From an uncultured Gemmatimonadota bacterium (GTDB lineage Bacteria; Gemmatimonadota; Gemmatimonadetes; Palauibacterales; Palauibacteraceae), in contig CAJWLK010000006.1 of NCBI GenBank assembly GCA_913043255.1, positions 1 to 64,000 of the forward strand: 64,000 nt of DNA. The letters run 5' to 3'. The notes beneath the pieces are model-generated. The model was not told the DNA's origin and searched no databases. It saw nothing but the letters and a program-made list of their open reading frames with translations. How positions within the stretch are numbered: the stretch's first letter is position 1; each line of letters begins with the position of its first letter. A program made the translations under genes and the position numbers. Positions 36,044-45,651 of the stretch are shown here, piece after piece.

Positions 36044-37027
36044 TTAACCGAGCTCAGATACAACTCTAAGACGACCGACCAATTCGCCTCGGGTGTTCTC
36101 TATTTCCGGTTCTCGAAAATGTCCAAGTCGATTCGTATCTGACCCACAAAGCAAATCCAGCCGCGCCAAGCCATGTATGACGGCTGGCCCAATTGCCCTC
36201 ATCGCACCGTCCGCGACCTTAAAGGCAGCCCCCCAACCATCGTTGGGGCATGTGAGACAAAACACCCCTTCCGCCCCTTCCTTGCCCAGTATCCGACCCC
36301 GCGTCGCGAGCATAATGTTGGCTGAGAACGCGGTGTCACCTGAGACTAGCGTGGGGGCAGTCGTCATAGCTGCAATGATTTTCCTAGGTCCAACTTTCCC
36401 TGAGGACCCAAATCGGGAATACGCCCGAGCCATCTCTTCCAGTGATAGTGCAGGAGTGGGGACCCCGCACCCATCCGACCCCCACATCAATCCATCAGGC
36501 TCAGGTCCAAGCCACCGGGCCAACTCTTCGCGGATTGCATGTTGAAGAGGGTGTGTCCGTTGATGGTATCCCTCCAAGGGCCACCCTTGAAACCTTGAGA
36601 AAGCCAGCATAGCAGCGTGCTTGCCCGAGCAGTTGTTGTGAATGCGTTTCGGCAACTGCCCAGACTCATCGAGCACACGCGCGGCCTTTTTATCCATGGG
36701 CCTATGAGCCCCACAAGCCAACCTCTCCTCATCAACCCCAGCAGCGGACAATATCGTGCGGACAATATCGAGGTGGCGGGCCGTACCGTGGTGAGAAGCA
36801 CACGCGAGGGCCAATGCTTCAACCCCCAACCCCAACTTCTCAAACATACCTTCCTCAGCCGCCCGCACAGCCTGAAATGGCTTCATCGACGATCGCCAGA
36901 AAGAAGTGTGCCCCGGATCTCCAAAAGAAAAACTATGCCCTTCATTACGATGCACTACGCAACCATAAACTTGGTGAACCGACTCAGGTTCGCCTCCTCG
37001 CTCGACTAAAACCCGGATCGGCTTCAC
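36044..37027 (-). CDS. asparaginase II family protein
   Basis: Likely L-asparaginase of the thermolabile rhizobial type (PF06089), 327 residues, unrelated to the classical bacterial enzymes. LVERGGEPESVHQVYGCVV, SFWRSSMKPFQAV, ASHHGTARHLDIVRTIL, NNCSGKHAAMLAF and GSDGCGVPTPALSL are family hallmarks (SxxK-type SMKPFQ). Overlaps the preceding glycosyltransferase gene by ATGA. It would hydrolyse asparagine in the cytoplasm; substrate is inferred from family. Confidence 0.9.
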   Translation of the reverse strand: MKPIRVLVERGGEPESVHQVYGCVVHRNEGHSFSFGDPGHTSFWRSSMKPFQAVRAAEEGMFEKLGLGVEALALACASHHGTARHLDIVRTILSAAGVDEERLACGAHRPMDKKAARVLDESGQLPKRIHNNCSGKHAAMLAFSRFQGWPLEGYHQRTHPLQHAIREELARWLGPEPDGLMWGSDGCGVPTPALSLEEMARAYSRFGSSGKVGPRKIIAAMTTAPTLVSGDTAFSANIMLATRGRILGKEGAEGVFCLTCPNDGWGAAFKVADGAMRAIGPAVIHGLARLDLLCGSDTNRLGHFREPEIENTRGELVGRLRVVSELG

Positions 37028-37797
37028 ATCATTCCCCTCTCCGGGTCAGCTCGTTCTTTAATGGTAGCCCAGGCCCTTCCAGTAGCTGAATCAACGGCAA
37101 GGTCATTTTCCATGCGCCAAACATCTTCTGGCCGGTCCACATCGTACCAAGTCGGCAATTCCTCATAAAGCAGACCAAGTCTTAGTGCCTGTTCTCGTGT
37201 CCACTGAAGTAGTGTGGGACTGGACCACGGCGCTGACGAAAAGAGTCTCGAAGCCTCAGGCCACGCTTGTCGCTGTAAGCCTATGGCATAGTAACCACCG
37301 TCATCGGTTGGCCCCAAAACTGCCGACGTATGGCGAAGAGAACAAAATCCCTCCATGAGATATTCCGCTGGTAACGTTGGGTGATCACTTCCAACTGCGA
37401 GCACGTACTCAATCCCTTCCGAAAAGGAGGCTTCGAACGCAGCCATCAGCTTTTCTCCAAGCGAACCCTCCGGCTGCAGTCGAACAGTCGATTGCGGATA
37501 CCGCGAAGATAACTTCTCAAACGCCCCTGGTCGTTCAGGAACCCAAAGCTCGAGTGCGCAGATACTGTTACCCATTCCCAACGCATCGTCGAGGAAACTT
37601 TGGTATAAATCAGATGCGTCTTCCTCGGACAAGAACGGAGCTAGCCGAGTCTTTGCCATACCTGGCTCCGGCAACCGTCCAAAAATAAGGAGCCGCCGGT
37701 TTGCGTTCTGTCCCGTCAACGCGTCGGATGCGTGGTCAAATAACAGATCATGACCTTCTCCCCCAAATGTCCAGCGAAGGGTCGCCGCTGTACGCAC
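37024..37797 (-). CDS. TIGR04282-family glycosyltransferase (DUF2064)
   Basis: Nucleotide-sugar-transferase-fold protein of about 257 residues. LLIFGRLPEPGMAKTRLAP, LVAVGSDHPTLP-like (LAVGSDHPTLPAEYL), AVLGPTDDGGYYAIGL and WYDVDRPEDVWRM match TIGR04282, which includes members assigned to arsenosugar synthesis. No ArsM/ArsS gene is nearby, so the pathway is uncertain. Start taken at the GTG at 37797, after the lipoprotein stop. Confidence 0.82.
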   Translation of the reverse strand: MRTAATLRWTFGGEGHDLLFDHASDALTGQNANRRLLIFGRLPEPGMAKTRLAPFLSEEDASDLYQSFLDDALGMGNSICALELWVPERPGAFEKLSSRYPQSTVRLQPEGSLGEKLMAAFEASFSEGIEYVLAVGSDHPTLPAEYLMEGFCSLRHTSAVLGPTDDGGYYAIGLQRQAWPEASRLFSSAPWSSPTLLQWTREQALRLGLLYEELPTWYDVDRPEDVWRMENDLAVDSATGRAWATIKERADPERGMM

Positions 37798-37804
37798 CTT
37801 CCAC

Positions 37805-38242
37805 TTACCTCGTGTTAACCTCAATCACACCGTTTCGGGACTCGGAACGGACCCGATACTTGGGGGGAACCATACTCGAACGATAAAGCCTAATAGCTAA
37901 GATGTTTTCGGCCGGGATACGTCGCAGTGTGGTAATGGCATCATTCAAGTTAAAGTTTCCGTTAACAACGAGCATCGGTTTGAAATACTCCTGGGCGCCT
38001 CGCCCAAAGGCACTCTCATCTCCACCCTTAAATCCAATCTCTCCCTCAAGCATGATGAGTTCGCGATGGTGTGTAAGAGCCTCGTAGGCAGTACGATATT
38101 TGGCCGCTCGAATTTCAGCACCTGTAATCACCAATCTGGTATAGGTCCCCGACCTGGGCGCACTCGCACAAGCTGTCGATATGATAATTCCCACGAACAA
38201 GACAAGACTCCCACCTCTACGAACGGTACGACAACCACTCAT
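37805..38242 (-). CDS. small lipoprotein with TonB-plug-like domain
   Basis: 145 residues. A signal sequence (LVLFVGIIISTACAS) ends in a lipobox-like STAC, predicting acylation at that Cys. The rest resembles an isolated TonB-receptor plug: KPMLVVNGNFNLNDAITTLRRIPAENILAIRLYRSSM...GVIEVNTR has the plug-type beta-strands and closing GVIEVNTR. No barrel follows. Such stand-alone plugs are frequent in Gemmatimonadota proteomes in my recollection; their function is not known. Starts 42 bases after ctpA. Confidence 0.68.
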   Translation of the reverse strand: MSGCRTVRRGGSLVLFVGIIISTACASAPRSGTYTRLVITGAEIRAAKYRTAYEALTHHRELIMLEGEIGFKGGDESAFGRGAQEYFKPMLVVNGNFNLNDAITTLRRIPAENILAIRLYRSSMVPPKYRVRSESRNGVIEVNTR

Positions 38243-38284
38243 GGAGCACCTCTAATGTGAGGCAGAATCCAACCGGGAGAGCTA

Positions 38285-39931
38285 TTAATGACCACCACCT
38301 GATACTCTTTCCGCAGCACGCGCTTCCGCCTCCTCCTTAGCGATAACCAGCAAAGCCGCAGGGCTTTTAGCTTCCTTCAGCAGATTAATCGCCACCTCGA
38401 CTTGGGCGTCCCGAAGTGAACGACTTAACAGTTGTGCTTTTTCACCAAAAGCAGCACCAGACAACTCCCCAGCGATAAGATAATCGATGTAGTGCAGCGA
38501 GCGATAAAAAAGAGAACGCTCTACCCCTGTACCAGCCTCTTCAAACTTCTGAAAGACGCTCTCCCGCATTGCATCAGTGACAACAAATCCCTCTTTGATT
38601 CGGTGGTTTTGTGCCCAATCGACTGCCCACCTAAACACAATGTTATACGGTGCCGAACCCGCATTCGTTGCGAGCCTCCGCAATTCCTGTTCATCCGTAG
38701 TAAGAGTGTCCTGTTGAACATTAACATCAGGAGTTATTCCACCTCCGCCGTAGACGACTCGTCCGCCATCCGTGCGAAATTCTTCTCGTTCCTCTTCCAC
38801 TTGTTGTGGCACCACCGGTTCACCTGAGATGGCGACTGCACTCGCGACGAAGTTCCGCATTACCTCTTCACGATCAAATTCTCGTGTGATTGAGCGACCC
38901 GCTGGTGTATACCAACGCGCAGTGGTGATTTTGATGTGATTATCCCCACTAAGCCCGTAGAGTGTCTGAACTGATCCCTTGCCATAACTCGTTGTCCCAA
39001 CCAAAGCAGCGCGGTCGTGGTCTTGCAATGCTCCGGCTACAATCTCCGAAGCGCTCGCGCTCAAACCATTCACCAGCACAATCATGGGAAGTCCTTCGTA
39101 ACGCTCTTCAGAAGGGGCAAGATACGTATAATTCTGGTCTGCCAGTCGCGAACGTGTCTCCACAACCTCCAGTCCACTCTCAAGGAAAAGATCTGTCACC
39201 TGAATCCCTTCTTCGAGCAAACCGCCTGGATTTCTTCGCAAATCCAGGATCAAACTGCGGGCGCCCGCCTCTACCAAGGTGTCGATATTCGCGACCAATT
39301 CCTCCTGTGCCTGACGGCTAAAGCCACGTAATGCGACAAACCCAATTCCATCATTCAACATGAAACCCTGAGCCTGCTGCACTTGGATTTCATCTCGAAC
39401 AATTCGAAATGCGAGAGGCCGGTCTACACCAACACGACCGATTGTGATGTTTACAGGTGATCCTTTCGGACCTCGCAAAACGCTGACCGCCTTCTCCGAG
39501 CTCCAGTCTTCTGCTGACTCACCCTCGACCTCCATAATCCGATCTCCGACTTCGAGACCTTGACGCAACGCCGGAGTATTTGGGAGAACTTGGACGACGG
39601 TGATCCAACCATCTTTCGGGTCAATACGGACGCCGAGCCCTCCATAGTTACCTGTGGTACTATAGCGTAAATTTTCCCAATCTCGGCTGTCGAGGAAGTC
39701 CGTGTATGGATCGCCCAACTTCTCAATCATTCCATCAATTGCCATCTGATAAAGCTCATCAGGTGCAACCTCATCGACAAACCGATCAGAAAGGAGCCGA
39801 TGGACTTCGGCAAGAAGGCGACGACTCTCCGCCACACCTACCTCACCACCCTTATTTATTAACCAACCCCCGCTCGTAAGCATAATTACGCCAATCACTA
39901 GTGGGGTTGTCCATGACCGGTCCGTTATCAT
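38285..39931 (-). CDS. ctpA: C-terminal processing peptidase (S41)
   Basis: Periplasmic serine peptidase with an N-terminal signal/anchor (WTTPLVIGVIMLTSGGWLI), a PDZ domain (about 90-180, GGLGVRIDPKDGWITVVQVL) and an S41 core. The catalytic serine lies in SASASE (291-296) and the general-base Lys is Lys318 in SYGKGSVQ. 548 residues. Start at the ATG at 39931 with GGAGGAGGG directly upstream; it overlaps the upstream small ORF by ATGA. Cleaves C-terminal tails of envelope proteins. Confidence 0.93.
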   Translation of the reverse strand: MITDRSWTTPLVIGVIMLTSGGWLINKGGEVGVAESRRLLAEVHRLLSDRFVDEVAPDELYQMAIDGMIEKLGDPYTDFLDSRDWENLRYSTTGNYGGLGVRIDPKDGWITVVQVLPNTPALRQGLEVGDRIMEVEGESAEDWSSEKAVSVLRGPKGSPVNITIGRVGVDRPLAFRIVRDEIQVQQAQGFMLNDGIGFVALRGFSRQAQEELVANIDTLVEAGARSLILDLRRNPGGLLEEGIQVTDLFLESGLEVVETRSRLADQNYTYLAPSEERYEGLPMIVLVNGLSASASEIVAGALQDHDRAALVGTTSYGKGSVQTLYGLSGDNHIKITTARWYTPAGRSITREFDREEVMRNFVASAVAISGEPVVPQQVEEEREEFRTDGGRVVYGGGGITPDVNVQQDTLTTDEQELRRLATNAGSAPYNIVFRWAVDWAQNHRIKEGFVVTDAMRESVFQKFEEAGTGVERSLFYRSLHYIDYLIAGELSGAAFGEKAQLLSRSLRDAQVEVAINLLKEAKSPAALLVIAKEEAEARAAERVSGGGH

Positions 39932-40170
39932 CCCTCCTCCATTCTTCGCACCAAAACCCTGCCACCAATCATTCGTCGAACACCTAAGTCCCAACTTTCA
40001 GCTGCTTTCGCGCTTTTCAAGCTAGCCCTGTCGCAATCAGGTTCCACTTTGTTTTCCTCGTCCGTCGTAATCTCGTGATCCTTGAGGCAGTGCGAAAGTT
40101 CATACACCACCCTAGAGAGATGAATGACAACGAGGTACAAGATTAAAAGGACTCTGAGCTGGACCCGCAC
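39928..40170 (-). CDS. possible 80-residue membrane protein coupled to ctpA
   Basis: GTG-started frame with an N-terminal hydrophobic segment (RVLLILYLVVIHL) and a charged tail ending RRMEEG. Its stop overlaps the ctpA start (ATGA), and its last codons supply the ctpA ribosome site. No family recognised and no good ribosome site of its own is visible. It fills the 287-base gap between tmk and ctpA. Could be a chance frame. Confidence 0.35.
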   Translation of the reverse strand: MRVQLRVLLILYLVVIHLSRVVYELSHCLKDHEITTDEENKVEPDCDRASLKSAKAAESWDLGVRRMIGGRVLVRRMEEG

Positions 40171-40218
40171 ATACTTGCTTTTCGTCCTGCGGTGCCCCAG
40201 CGCATCAAATTACTGGCA

Positions 40219-40875
40219 TCAGTAAGCATCACCAAAAACATTTGGAAAATAGCTTGCCAGGACACCTAATATTGTCTGTTCAACACTGGGAGGAGAGCCA
40301 CTCGCGTCGATCAATTCAGTGCAGTCACCTTCGGTTGCGAGTGCCCGATAGCCTCCTCTAACGCGTTCCATAAAATCGCTCTTTTCTAGCTCGATCCGAT
40401 CTGGCTCATTACCGCCCACTTCCTGTCGAGCCCTACCTACTGAAATCGGGACATCCAGAACAAGATACAAGTCTGGAAGGAGCCCACCCGTGGCCTCCGC
40501 CGTGATGGCTTGGATTGTTTCTTGTGAAACTCCACGACCAAACCCTTGGTAAACACGTGTAGACAGTTCAAAGCGATCGCAAAGGACCACCTCGCCACGG
40601 CTGAGGGCTGGGCGTACGAGCGTTTCTAGGTGTTCATAGCGGGAAGCAGAGAAAAGGAAAAGCTCAGCCATCCCGTCGAGCTTTAGTTCTGGATGATGCA
40701 GGATCACCTCGCGGACGGCTTCTGCGACAGGTGTTCCACCGGGTTCTCGCGTCGTGAGGTGTGAGATGTCTCGTCCAGCAAGAAAACGCGATATTCGGTC
40801 AATCTGGTAAGACTTTCCCGCGCCTTCCGGGCCTTCCAACACGATAAACAGCCCTTGCTTACCCATTTTGATCAT
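40219..40875 (-). CDS. tmk: thymidylate kinase
   Basis: Phosphorylates dTMP to dTDP. About 218 residues. P-loop FIVLEGPEGAGKSYQI, TTREPGGTPVAEAVREVIL, LFLFSASRYEHLETLVRPAL, CDRFELSTRVYQGFGRG and LYLVLDVPISVGRARQ. The DR(Y/F)xxSTxxYQG and REPGGT motifs are diagnostic. The ATG at 40875 is my choice among three close in-frame starts. Confidence 0.95.
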   Translation of the reverse strand: MIKMGKQGLFIVLEGPEGAGKSYQIDRISRFLAGRDISHLTTREPGGTPVAEAVREVILHHPELKLDGMAELFLFSASRYEHLETLVRPALSRGEVVLCDRFELSTRVYQGFGRGVSQETIQAITAEATGGLLPDLYLVLDVPISVGRARQEVGGNEPDRIELEKSDFMERVRGGYRALATEGDCTELIDASGSPPSVEQTILGVLASYFPNVFGDAY

Positions 40876-41050
40876 GTAGTCCAATTCAGATGCAACGAGA
40901 ATAACGTGACAGCGGGATGGTTCAGATCAAAACGTAGGATCCGTCGTAACAAAAAAGTGTGCTAGAGACTGTTCCCGAACCGTTCCTACCATCATATCCA
41001 ATAAGGAGCACCGTGTTACGCGCGCAGAACCGAAGAATTTTTCGCAACCA

Positions 41051-42373
41051 TCAGTCGTAGTATTCGACACCCAGATGCGTAATCTGCTCTTCTCCCATAA
41101 GCCAGCGTAGCGTGTTTTTCAGCTTCCAATGTTGGATAAAGATGTCATGCTCAGGGTAAAGATCCGGTGCCGTTTGCGGTGCTTTAAAATAGAAAGAGAG
41201 CCATTCTTGAATACCCGACAATCCAGCTCGAGCCGCAAGATCTAAAAACAGCGCAAGATCTAACACAATGGGAGCTGCCAAAATCGAATCGCGACACAGA
41301 AAATCTATCTTCACCTGCATTGGGTACCCCATCCAACCAAAGATATCGATATTGTCCCACCCCTCCTTATTGTCGCCACGCGGTGGGTAGTAGTTGATCC
41401 GAACCTTGTGGTACATTTCGCCATACAAGTCCGGATACATCTCCGGTTGGAGTATGTGCTCTAGCGCTCCAAGTTTTGACTCTTCCTTAGTCTTAAAACT
41501 CTCTGGATCATCGAGGACTTCACCGTCTCGATTACCGAGAATATTTGTTGAGAACCATCCACTCAGGCCAAGCATGCGAGCCTTGAGGCCTGGTGCAAGG
41601 ATCGTCTTCATCAGTGTTTGGCCGGTCTTAAAATCCTTTCCTCCAACGGGTACCGAGTTGACCAAGGAAAGGTCGATAAGTGCCGGGATGTCTAAGGTCA
41701 AATTAGGAGCCCCATTTGCAAACGGGACCTTCTCTTTCAGAGCTGCCCATGCATAAAGCATCGACGGAGCAATGGCCGGATCATCTTCATCCATAGCTTT
41801 CTCAAAAGACTCCAGCGTGCTGTGCACATCTGTCGGCTTCATGAAGATCTCAGTGGAAGCCGCCCATATCATCACTAAACGATCACAACCCTGCTCTTCC
41901 TTAAACTTCCTAATGTCCTCGCGAAGCTGTTCGGCAAGTTCTCGTTTACTGGCACCTTTTTTGACGTTCGAACCCTCTAATTTTTTCACATAGTTGGTAT
42001 CGAACGCTGCACTCATCGGTTCAATTTCACTCATGAAATCTTTAAACGGGTCAATATCCTCTGGTCGAAGAACGCCACACACCCTCGCCGACTCAAAAGC
42101 ATTATCCGGTATCGGATCCCACGCCCCAAAAACAAGATCATCTAGACTTGCGAGAGGTACAAAATCACGAATGAGCGGTGTTCGACTGTCCGTTCGTTTT
42201 CCAAGGCGAATCGTGTTCACTTGCGTTAGTGAACCAATCGGCTTTGCAAGACCTCGTCGAGCAGACTCAACCCCAGCGATGAAGGTGGTCGACACTGCAC
42301 CCAATCCCACAAGGAGCACCCCGAGCTTGCCTTCGGGCGCACCGATCTGGTCCGGCGATCTATTTAGTTCCAC
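41051..42373 (-). CDS. ino1: myo-inositol-1-phosphate synthase
   Basis: NAD-dependent conversion of glucose 6-phosphate to inositol 1-phosphate. 440 residues. N-terminal Rossmann VLLVGLGAVSTTFIAGV, DTNYVKKLEG, WAASTEIF, FANGAPNLTLDIPALIDLS, VPVGGKDFKTGQTLMKTILAPGLKAR, GWFSTNILGNRDG and KVRINYYPPRGD fit the family. It is 10 bases after a CDP-alcohol phosphatidyltransferase gene, which suggests inositol-containing phospholipid synthesis. GTG start. Confidence 0.95.
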   Translation of the reverse strand: MELNRSPDQIGAPEGKLGVLLVGLGAVSTTFIAGVESARRGLAKPIGSLTQVNTIRLGKRTDSRTPLIRDFVPLASLDDLVFGAWDPIPDNAFESARVCGVLRPEDIDPFKDFMSEIEPMSAAFDTNYVKKLEGSNVKKGASKRELAEQLREDIRKFKEEQGCDRLVMIWAASTEIFMKPTDVHSTLESFEKAMDEDDPAIAPSMLYAWAALKEKVPFANGAPNLTLDIPALIDLSLVNSVPVGGKDFKTGQTLMKTILAPGLKARMLGLSGWFSTNILGNRDGEVLDDPESFKTKEESKLGALEHILQPEMYPDLYGEMYHKVRINYYPPRGDNKEGWDNIDIFGWMGYPMQVKIDFLCRDSILAAPIVLDLALFLDLAARAGLSGIQEWLSFYFKAPQTAPDLYPEHDIFIQHWKLKNTLRWLMGEEQITHLGVEYYD

Positions 42374-42382
42374 AGTAGTGAT

Positions 42383-43063
42383 TTACTCCGGTTTGGCGGG
42401 CTCTTCTAGCCCGTGACTAAGTTTTGGTTCGCCATCGGGACGCGTTGCACGATAGACCCACCAGATTCGCTGCACCGCAGTCAAGTTAGTCAAAATAGCC
42501 AACAAGATGATTACAGCCTTAAGCACCATCCCTTGTTGGCCAAGATATACTCGCTCGCCAAAGATGAGCGCCGCAAACCCGATCAAGATCACCCGTTCCG
42601 GGCGCTGCATGAGGCCCACAGAACATTTGATCTTTAAGGCTTCAGCCCTCGCCCTCGTGTAACTAATCATCAGAGAGCCCGCCATCGCCCCAACAATCCA
42701 ATAGATCATAGCGACATCACCAAGAGCGAGCCGATAGTCGTTGTAAAGCGATAAAAGGCCAAGATACACCACAATCTCGGACAGTCGATCTAAGGTAGAA
42801 TCGTAAAAGGCCCCAAAGGAAGATGCGAGGCCAGTCCGCCGAGCGACCGTACCATCGAATAGATCGAATACACCGCCCAGAAGAATCAGGAGTCCAGCCC
42901 TACTTACCATATGTTGGTGAAAGAAATAGCCGGATGCACAAGTGACCACGAAACCGATTGTGCTAATTACATTAGGGTGTACTCGGTGCTTGGTCAGCCA
43001 GGCCATTATGGGTTCGAACGTCTTCCGCAGAATACGCTCCCCCATATCACGTACTAGTTTCAT
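42383..43063 (-). CDS. CDP-alcohol phosphatidyltransferase, probably inositol-phospholipid synthase
   Basis: 226-residue integral membrane enzyme with about six hydrophobic segments. The family motif is complete: Asp67, Asp70-Gly71, Ala74-Arg75, Gly84, Asp88, Asp92 (FDLFDGTVARRTGLASSFGAF then YDSTLDR). Basic N-terminal and loop regions flank it. It transfers a polar head group to CDP-diacylglycerol. Adjacency to ino1 suggests inositol phosphate as the acceptor (phosphatidylinositol-phosphate synthase), an inference from context. Coupled to ylbF by ATGA. Confidence 0.88.
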   Translation of the reverse strand: MKLVRDMGERILRKTFEPIMAWLTKHRVHPNVISTIGFVVTCASGYFFHQHMVSRAGLLILLGGVFDLFDGTVARRTGLASSFGAFYDSTLDRLSEIVVYLGLLSLYNDYRLALGDVAMIYWIVGAMAGSLMISYTRARAEALKIKCSVGLMQRPERVILIGFAALIFGERVYLGQQGMVLKAVIILLAILTNLTAVQRIWWVYRATRPDGEPKLSHGLEEPAKPE

Positions 43064-43428
43064 GATGGGATGATGATCCGACTCTCCTCACCCGTACGGA
43101 TTCCTTCTCCGATCGCTCTGTGGACCTTCTCCATCAGCTTATCGAAATTGGCCTGGGAAGAGACAAGTGCTTGGTAGCGAGTGCTAGCCTGAATCTCTTC
43201 TTGAAGATCCGAGAATTCCTTTTCTTGCTCTTCGGTTGGGGTTTCCCCTTTTCCAACCACCTCGAGAAGCGCTTCCTGAAGTCCTCGAAGTTTATTTAAC
43301 ATCTCAGTAGCCTTAGAATCATCACTTATTTCTCGATGTGCCGCAGCAAGATAAGCGTATTCAGGCGTTTGGGAGATAACGCGCCCGAGTTCTTCCGCTC
43401 TTTCGAAGATGCGTTTTCGATCGTCCAT
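43060..43428 (-). CDS. YlbF/YmcA-family protein
   Basis: About 122-residue all-helical protein. RIFERAEELGRVISQTPEYAYLAAAHREISDD and ELQEEIQASTRYQALVSSQANFDKLMEKVHRAI match the com_ylbF family (PF06133). In Bacillus relatives partner with RNase Y and control competence and biofilm genes; whether that holds here is unknown. The start is either the GTG at 43434 or the ATG at 43428. Overlaps the phosphatidyltransferase gene. Confidence 0.8.
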   Translation of the reverse strand: MDDRKRIFERAEELGRVISQTPEYAYLAAAHREISDDSKATEMLNKLRGLQEALLEVVGKGETPTEEQEKEFSDLQEEIQASTRYQALVSSQANFDKLMEKVHRAIGEGIRTGEESRIIIPS

Positions 43429-43578
43429 AACCACCCGCTCATACGTGAATCAGGAAATGCCGTTGACGCCGATGGTGCGGTAATCAACGGCAGGAGTGTT
43501 GGACGCTGACGGGCCTGCTATCAGATCGGCGTCCACCGACCGAGTATAACCGCTACTCGGCACCGACGCGACTCACAC

Positions 43579-44481
43579 CTACACTCGCAGATCGGCCCTC
43601 TTAATGGCGCTCGCAAAGCGCGATCTGCCTGATAAGTCCGGGGAGATGCGTGCTTCAGATAGACCGGGAGTTGACCTAAGAAGGTCGAGGACTGCAGGGC
43701 CTTTTGAGCTGTCAATTTCGAGAAATATGGCCCCACCCAACTCGAGTGCAATAGCTGCCCCAGAGATTATCTGTCGTATGACCTTGAGTCCATCCGGCCC
43801 TCCGTCAATGGCAAGCCGCGGCTCGTAATCTCGCACCTTAGGATCTAACCTCCTCCAATCCATGGAGGCGACATACGGCGGATTTGAAACAACGAGGCCG
43901 AAAGTATCTTGTGGTAACATCGCGGACCAAATGTCCGACTGACACAATCTGAGTTCAAGTCCTTCGATACCACTCATCTCGATGTTTTCCTTCGCTTGCG
44001 CCAATGCTTCTTGGGACACATCTAGACCCACTATGTGACTAACCAGTCCTTCATCAAGGAGTGCTAGGGCAATAGCCCCTGAACCCGTCCCAATATCTAG
44101 ACCACGATTTATCGGCGCACGTTTTCCGATCCAATTTCCGATGTGATCGACCAACTCTTCAGTCTCAGGACGAGGGATTAGAGCACGCGTATCTGAAATC
44201 AATTCAATACTGCGGAATTCGGCCGTACCTTCTATATGCTGTAAGGGCTCTCCGTTTAGACGACGGGCTACGGCCATCGCAACTCGACCCGCGGTTGCAG
44301 GATCAAGCTGGACTCCACCTTGATCCAAAAGATCTGCAGGCTTCACATCTAATACCGTTGACACCAATCGCTCCGCCTCAAGGCGAGAAGATTCTATCCC
44401 CTGAGAGCTGAGTTCACGGGCAACCCCCTGTACAACCTCACGCCGGGTCGGTCCGATTGGACGACGCACCTCACTCTTCAA
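43579..44481 (-). CDS. prmC: release factor glutamine N5-methyltransferase
   Basis: Methylates the GGQ glutamine of RF1/RF2. 300 residues. N-terminal helical domain (1-90), then AdoMet domain with [35 protein letters not shown] and the catalytic NPPYVAS. Overlaps prfA by ATGA, so enzyme and substrate are co-translated. Confidence 0.96.
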   Translation of the reverse strand: MKSEVRRPIGPTRREVVQGVARELSSQGIESSRLEAERLVSTVLDVKPADLLDQGGVQLDPATAGRVAMAVARRLNGEPLQHIEGTAEFRSIELISDTRALIPRPETEELVDHIGNWIGKRAPINRGLDIGTGSGAIALALLDEGLVSHIVGLDVSQEALAQAKENIEMSGIEGLELRLCQSDIWSAMLPQDTFGLVVSNPPYVASMDWRRLDPKVRDYEPRLAIDGGPDGLKVIRQIISGAAIALELGGAIFLEIDSSKGPAVLDLLRSTPGLSEARISPDLSGRSRFASAIKRADLRV

Positions 44482-45569
44482 TCTTCTGCGCCCATAGCCA
44501 TCCGTTCCTCAACGCCTGCTATTCGCAGCGCCTCACACAACTCGCCCAAATCGCCACCAAGAATGGCTTCAAGCCGGTGAGTCGTAAGTCCGATACGATG
44601 ATCGGTTATTCGATTTTGGGGAAAGTTATAGGTTCGGATCTTTGCGGAACGATCGCCGGTACCAACTTGCATCCGCCGCTCTCGCGCCCTCTCAGTCTCC
44701 TGCTCTGCAATCATTCTATCTAACAACCGACTGCGAAGGACTTTCAGGGCCTTCGCTTTATTCTTGTGCTGTGATTTTTCATCTTGACACGAAACAACTA
44801 AGCCCGTGGGAACATGGGTTATTCGTACGGCAGAGTCCGTAGTGTTAACAGATTGTCCACCAGGACCCGAGGACCGGAACACATCGATCTTGAGGTCAGT
44901 TGGAGTGATTTCGACATCCACATCTTCCGCTTCTGGAAGGACTGCCACCGTAGCCGCCGAAGTGTGGACTCGACCCTGACTTTCGGTCTCAGGAACGCGT
45001 TGGACTCGATGCACACCTGATTCATAACGAAGGCGTCCATATGCCTCCTTCCCTCGGGCAATAAAGACGATTTCTTTGAGTCCCCCAAGGGTACCATCAC
45101 TAGAACTCACGAGCTCAACAGTCCAACCAGATTCGCTCGCGAATCGTGAATACATGCGGTAGAGATCGGCTGCAAATAAAGCAGCCTCATCTCCACCAGT
45201 ACCAGCCCGAATCTCAACCACCGCAGGACGATCATCCAGGGGATCTTTGGGTACCAGCAAACGCTGTAAATGTTCTTCCGCTTCCTGACACTCCGATTCG
45301 AGACCTATTACCTCTGCTTGGGCGAGTTCGGTCAATTCTGCATCTTCCCCACTCGCAACAAGCTCCCGAGCTTGATTTAACTCATCAAGCATCTTGAAAT
45401 GGTGAGTGGCGGCGGCGGCTACGGGCTCAAGCTGTGAATGCTCCTTAGCAAGCTCCCGTAATCGACCAACATCGCTGATCACATCTGGATCAGCCATCTT
45501 AAGGCCAAGCTCTTCGTATCGAGTTACTGCTTCGCGCAATCGCTCGATCAGAGGATCAATATCAGGCAT
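44478..45569 (-). CDS. prfA: peptide chain release factor 1
   Basis: Terminates translation at UAA and UAG. 363 residues from the ATG at 45569. The codon-recognition PxT is PET (193-195), which separates RF1 from RF2, and the hydrolysis motif GGQ is at 237-239 in [18 protein letters not shown]. The C-terminal [19 protein letters not shown] is typical. The upstream TTG at 45578 is a weaker start. Confidence 0.97.
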   Translation of the reverse strand: MPDIDPLIERLREAVTRYEELGLKMADPDVISDVGRLRELAKEHSQLEPVAAAATHHFKMLDELNQARELVASGEDAELTELAQAEVIGLESECQEAEEHLQRLLVPKDPLDDRPAVVEIRAGTGGDEAALFAADLYRMYSRFASESGWTVELVSSSDGTLGGLKEIVFIARGKEAYGRLRYESGVHRVQRVPETESQGRVHTSAATVAVLPEAEDVDVEITPTDLKIDVFRSSGPGGQSVNTTDSAVRITHVPTGLVVSCQDEKSQHKNKAKALKVLRSRLLDRMIAEQETERARERRMQVGTGDRSAKIRTYNFPQNRITDHRIGLTTHRLEAILGGDLGELCEALRIAGVEERMAMGAED

Positions 45570-45651
45570 TGGTCTCAAGTTTTGGGTCGAGTTTTACGAA
45601 ACAGCCTCGATCGACAGAGGGAAGGAACACCACGCGGGTTCAGGGCGATTC

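Noticed and set aside
43435-43578. 38-codon frame (ending VNGIS) between prmC and ylbF
   Set aside because: GTG start without ribosome site, no neighbour coupling and no recognisable homology; treated as intergenic.
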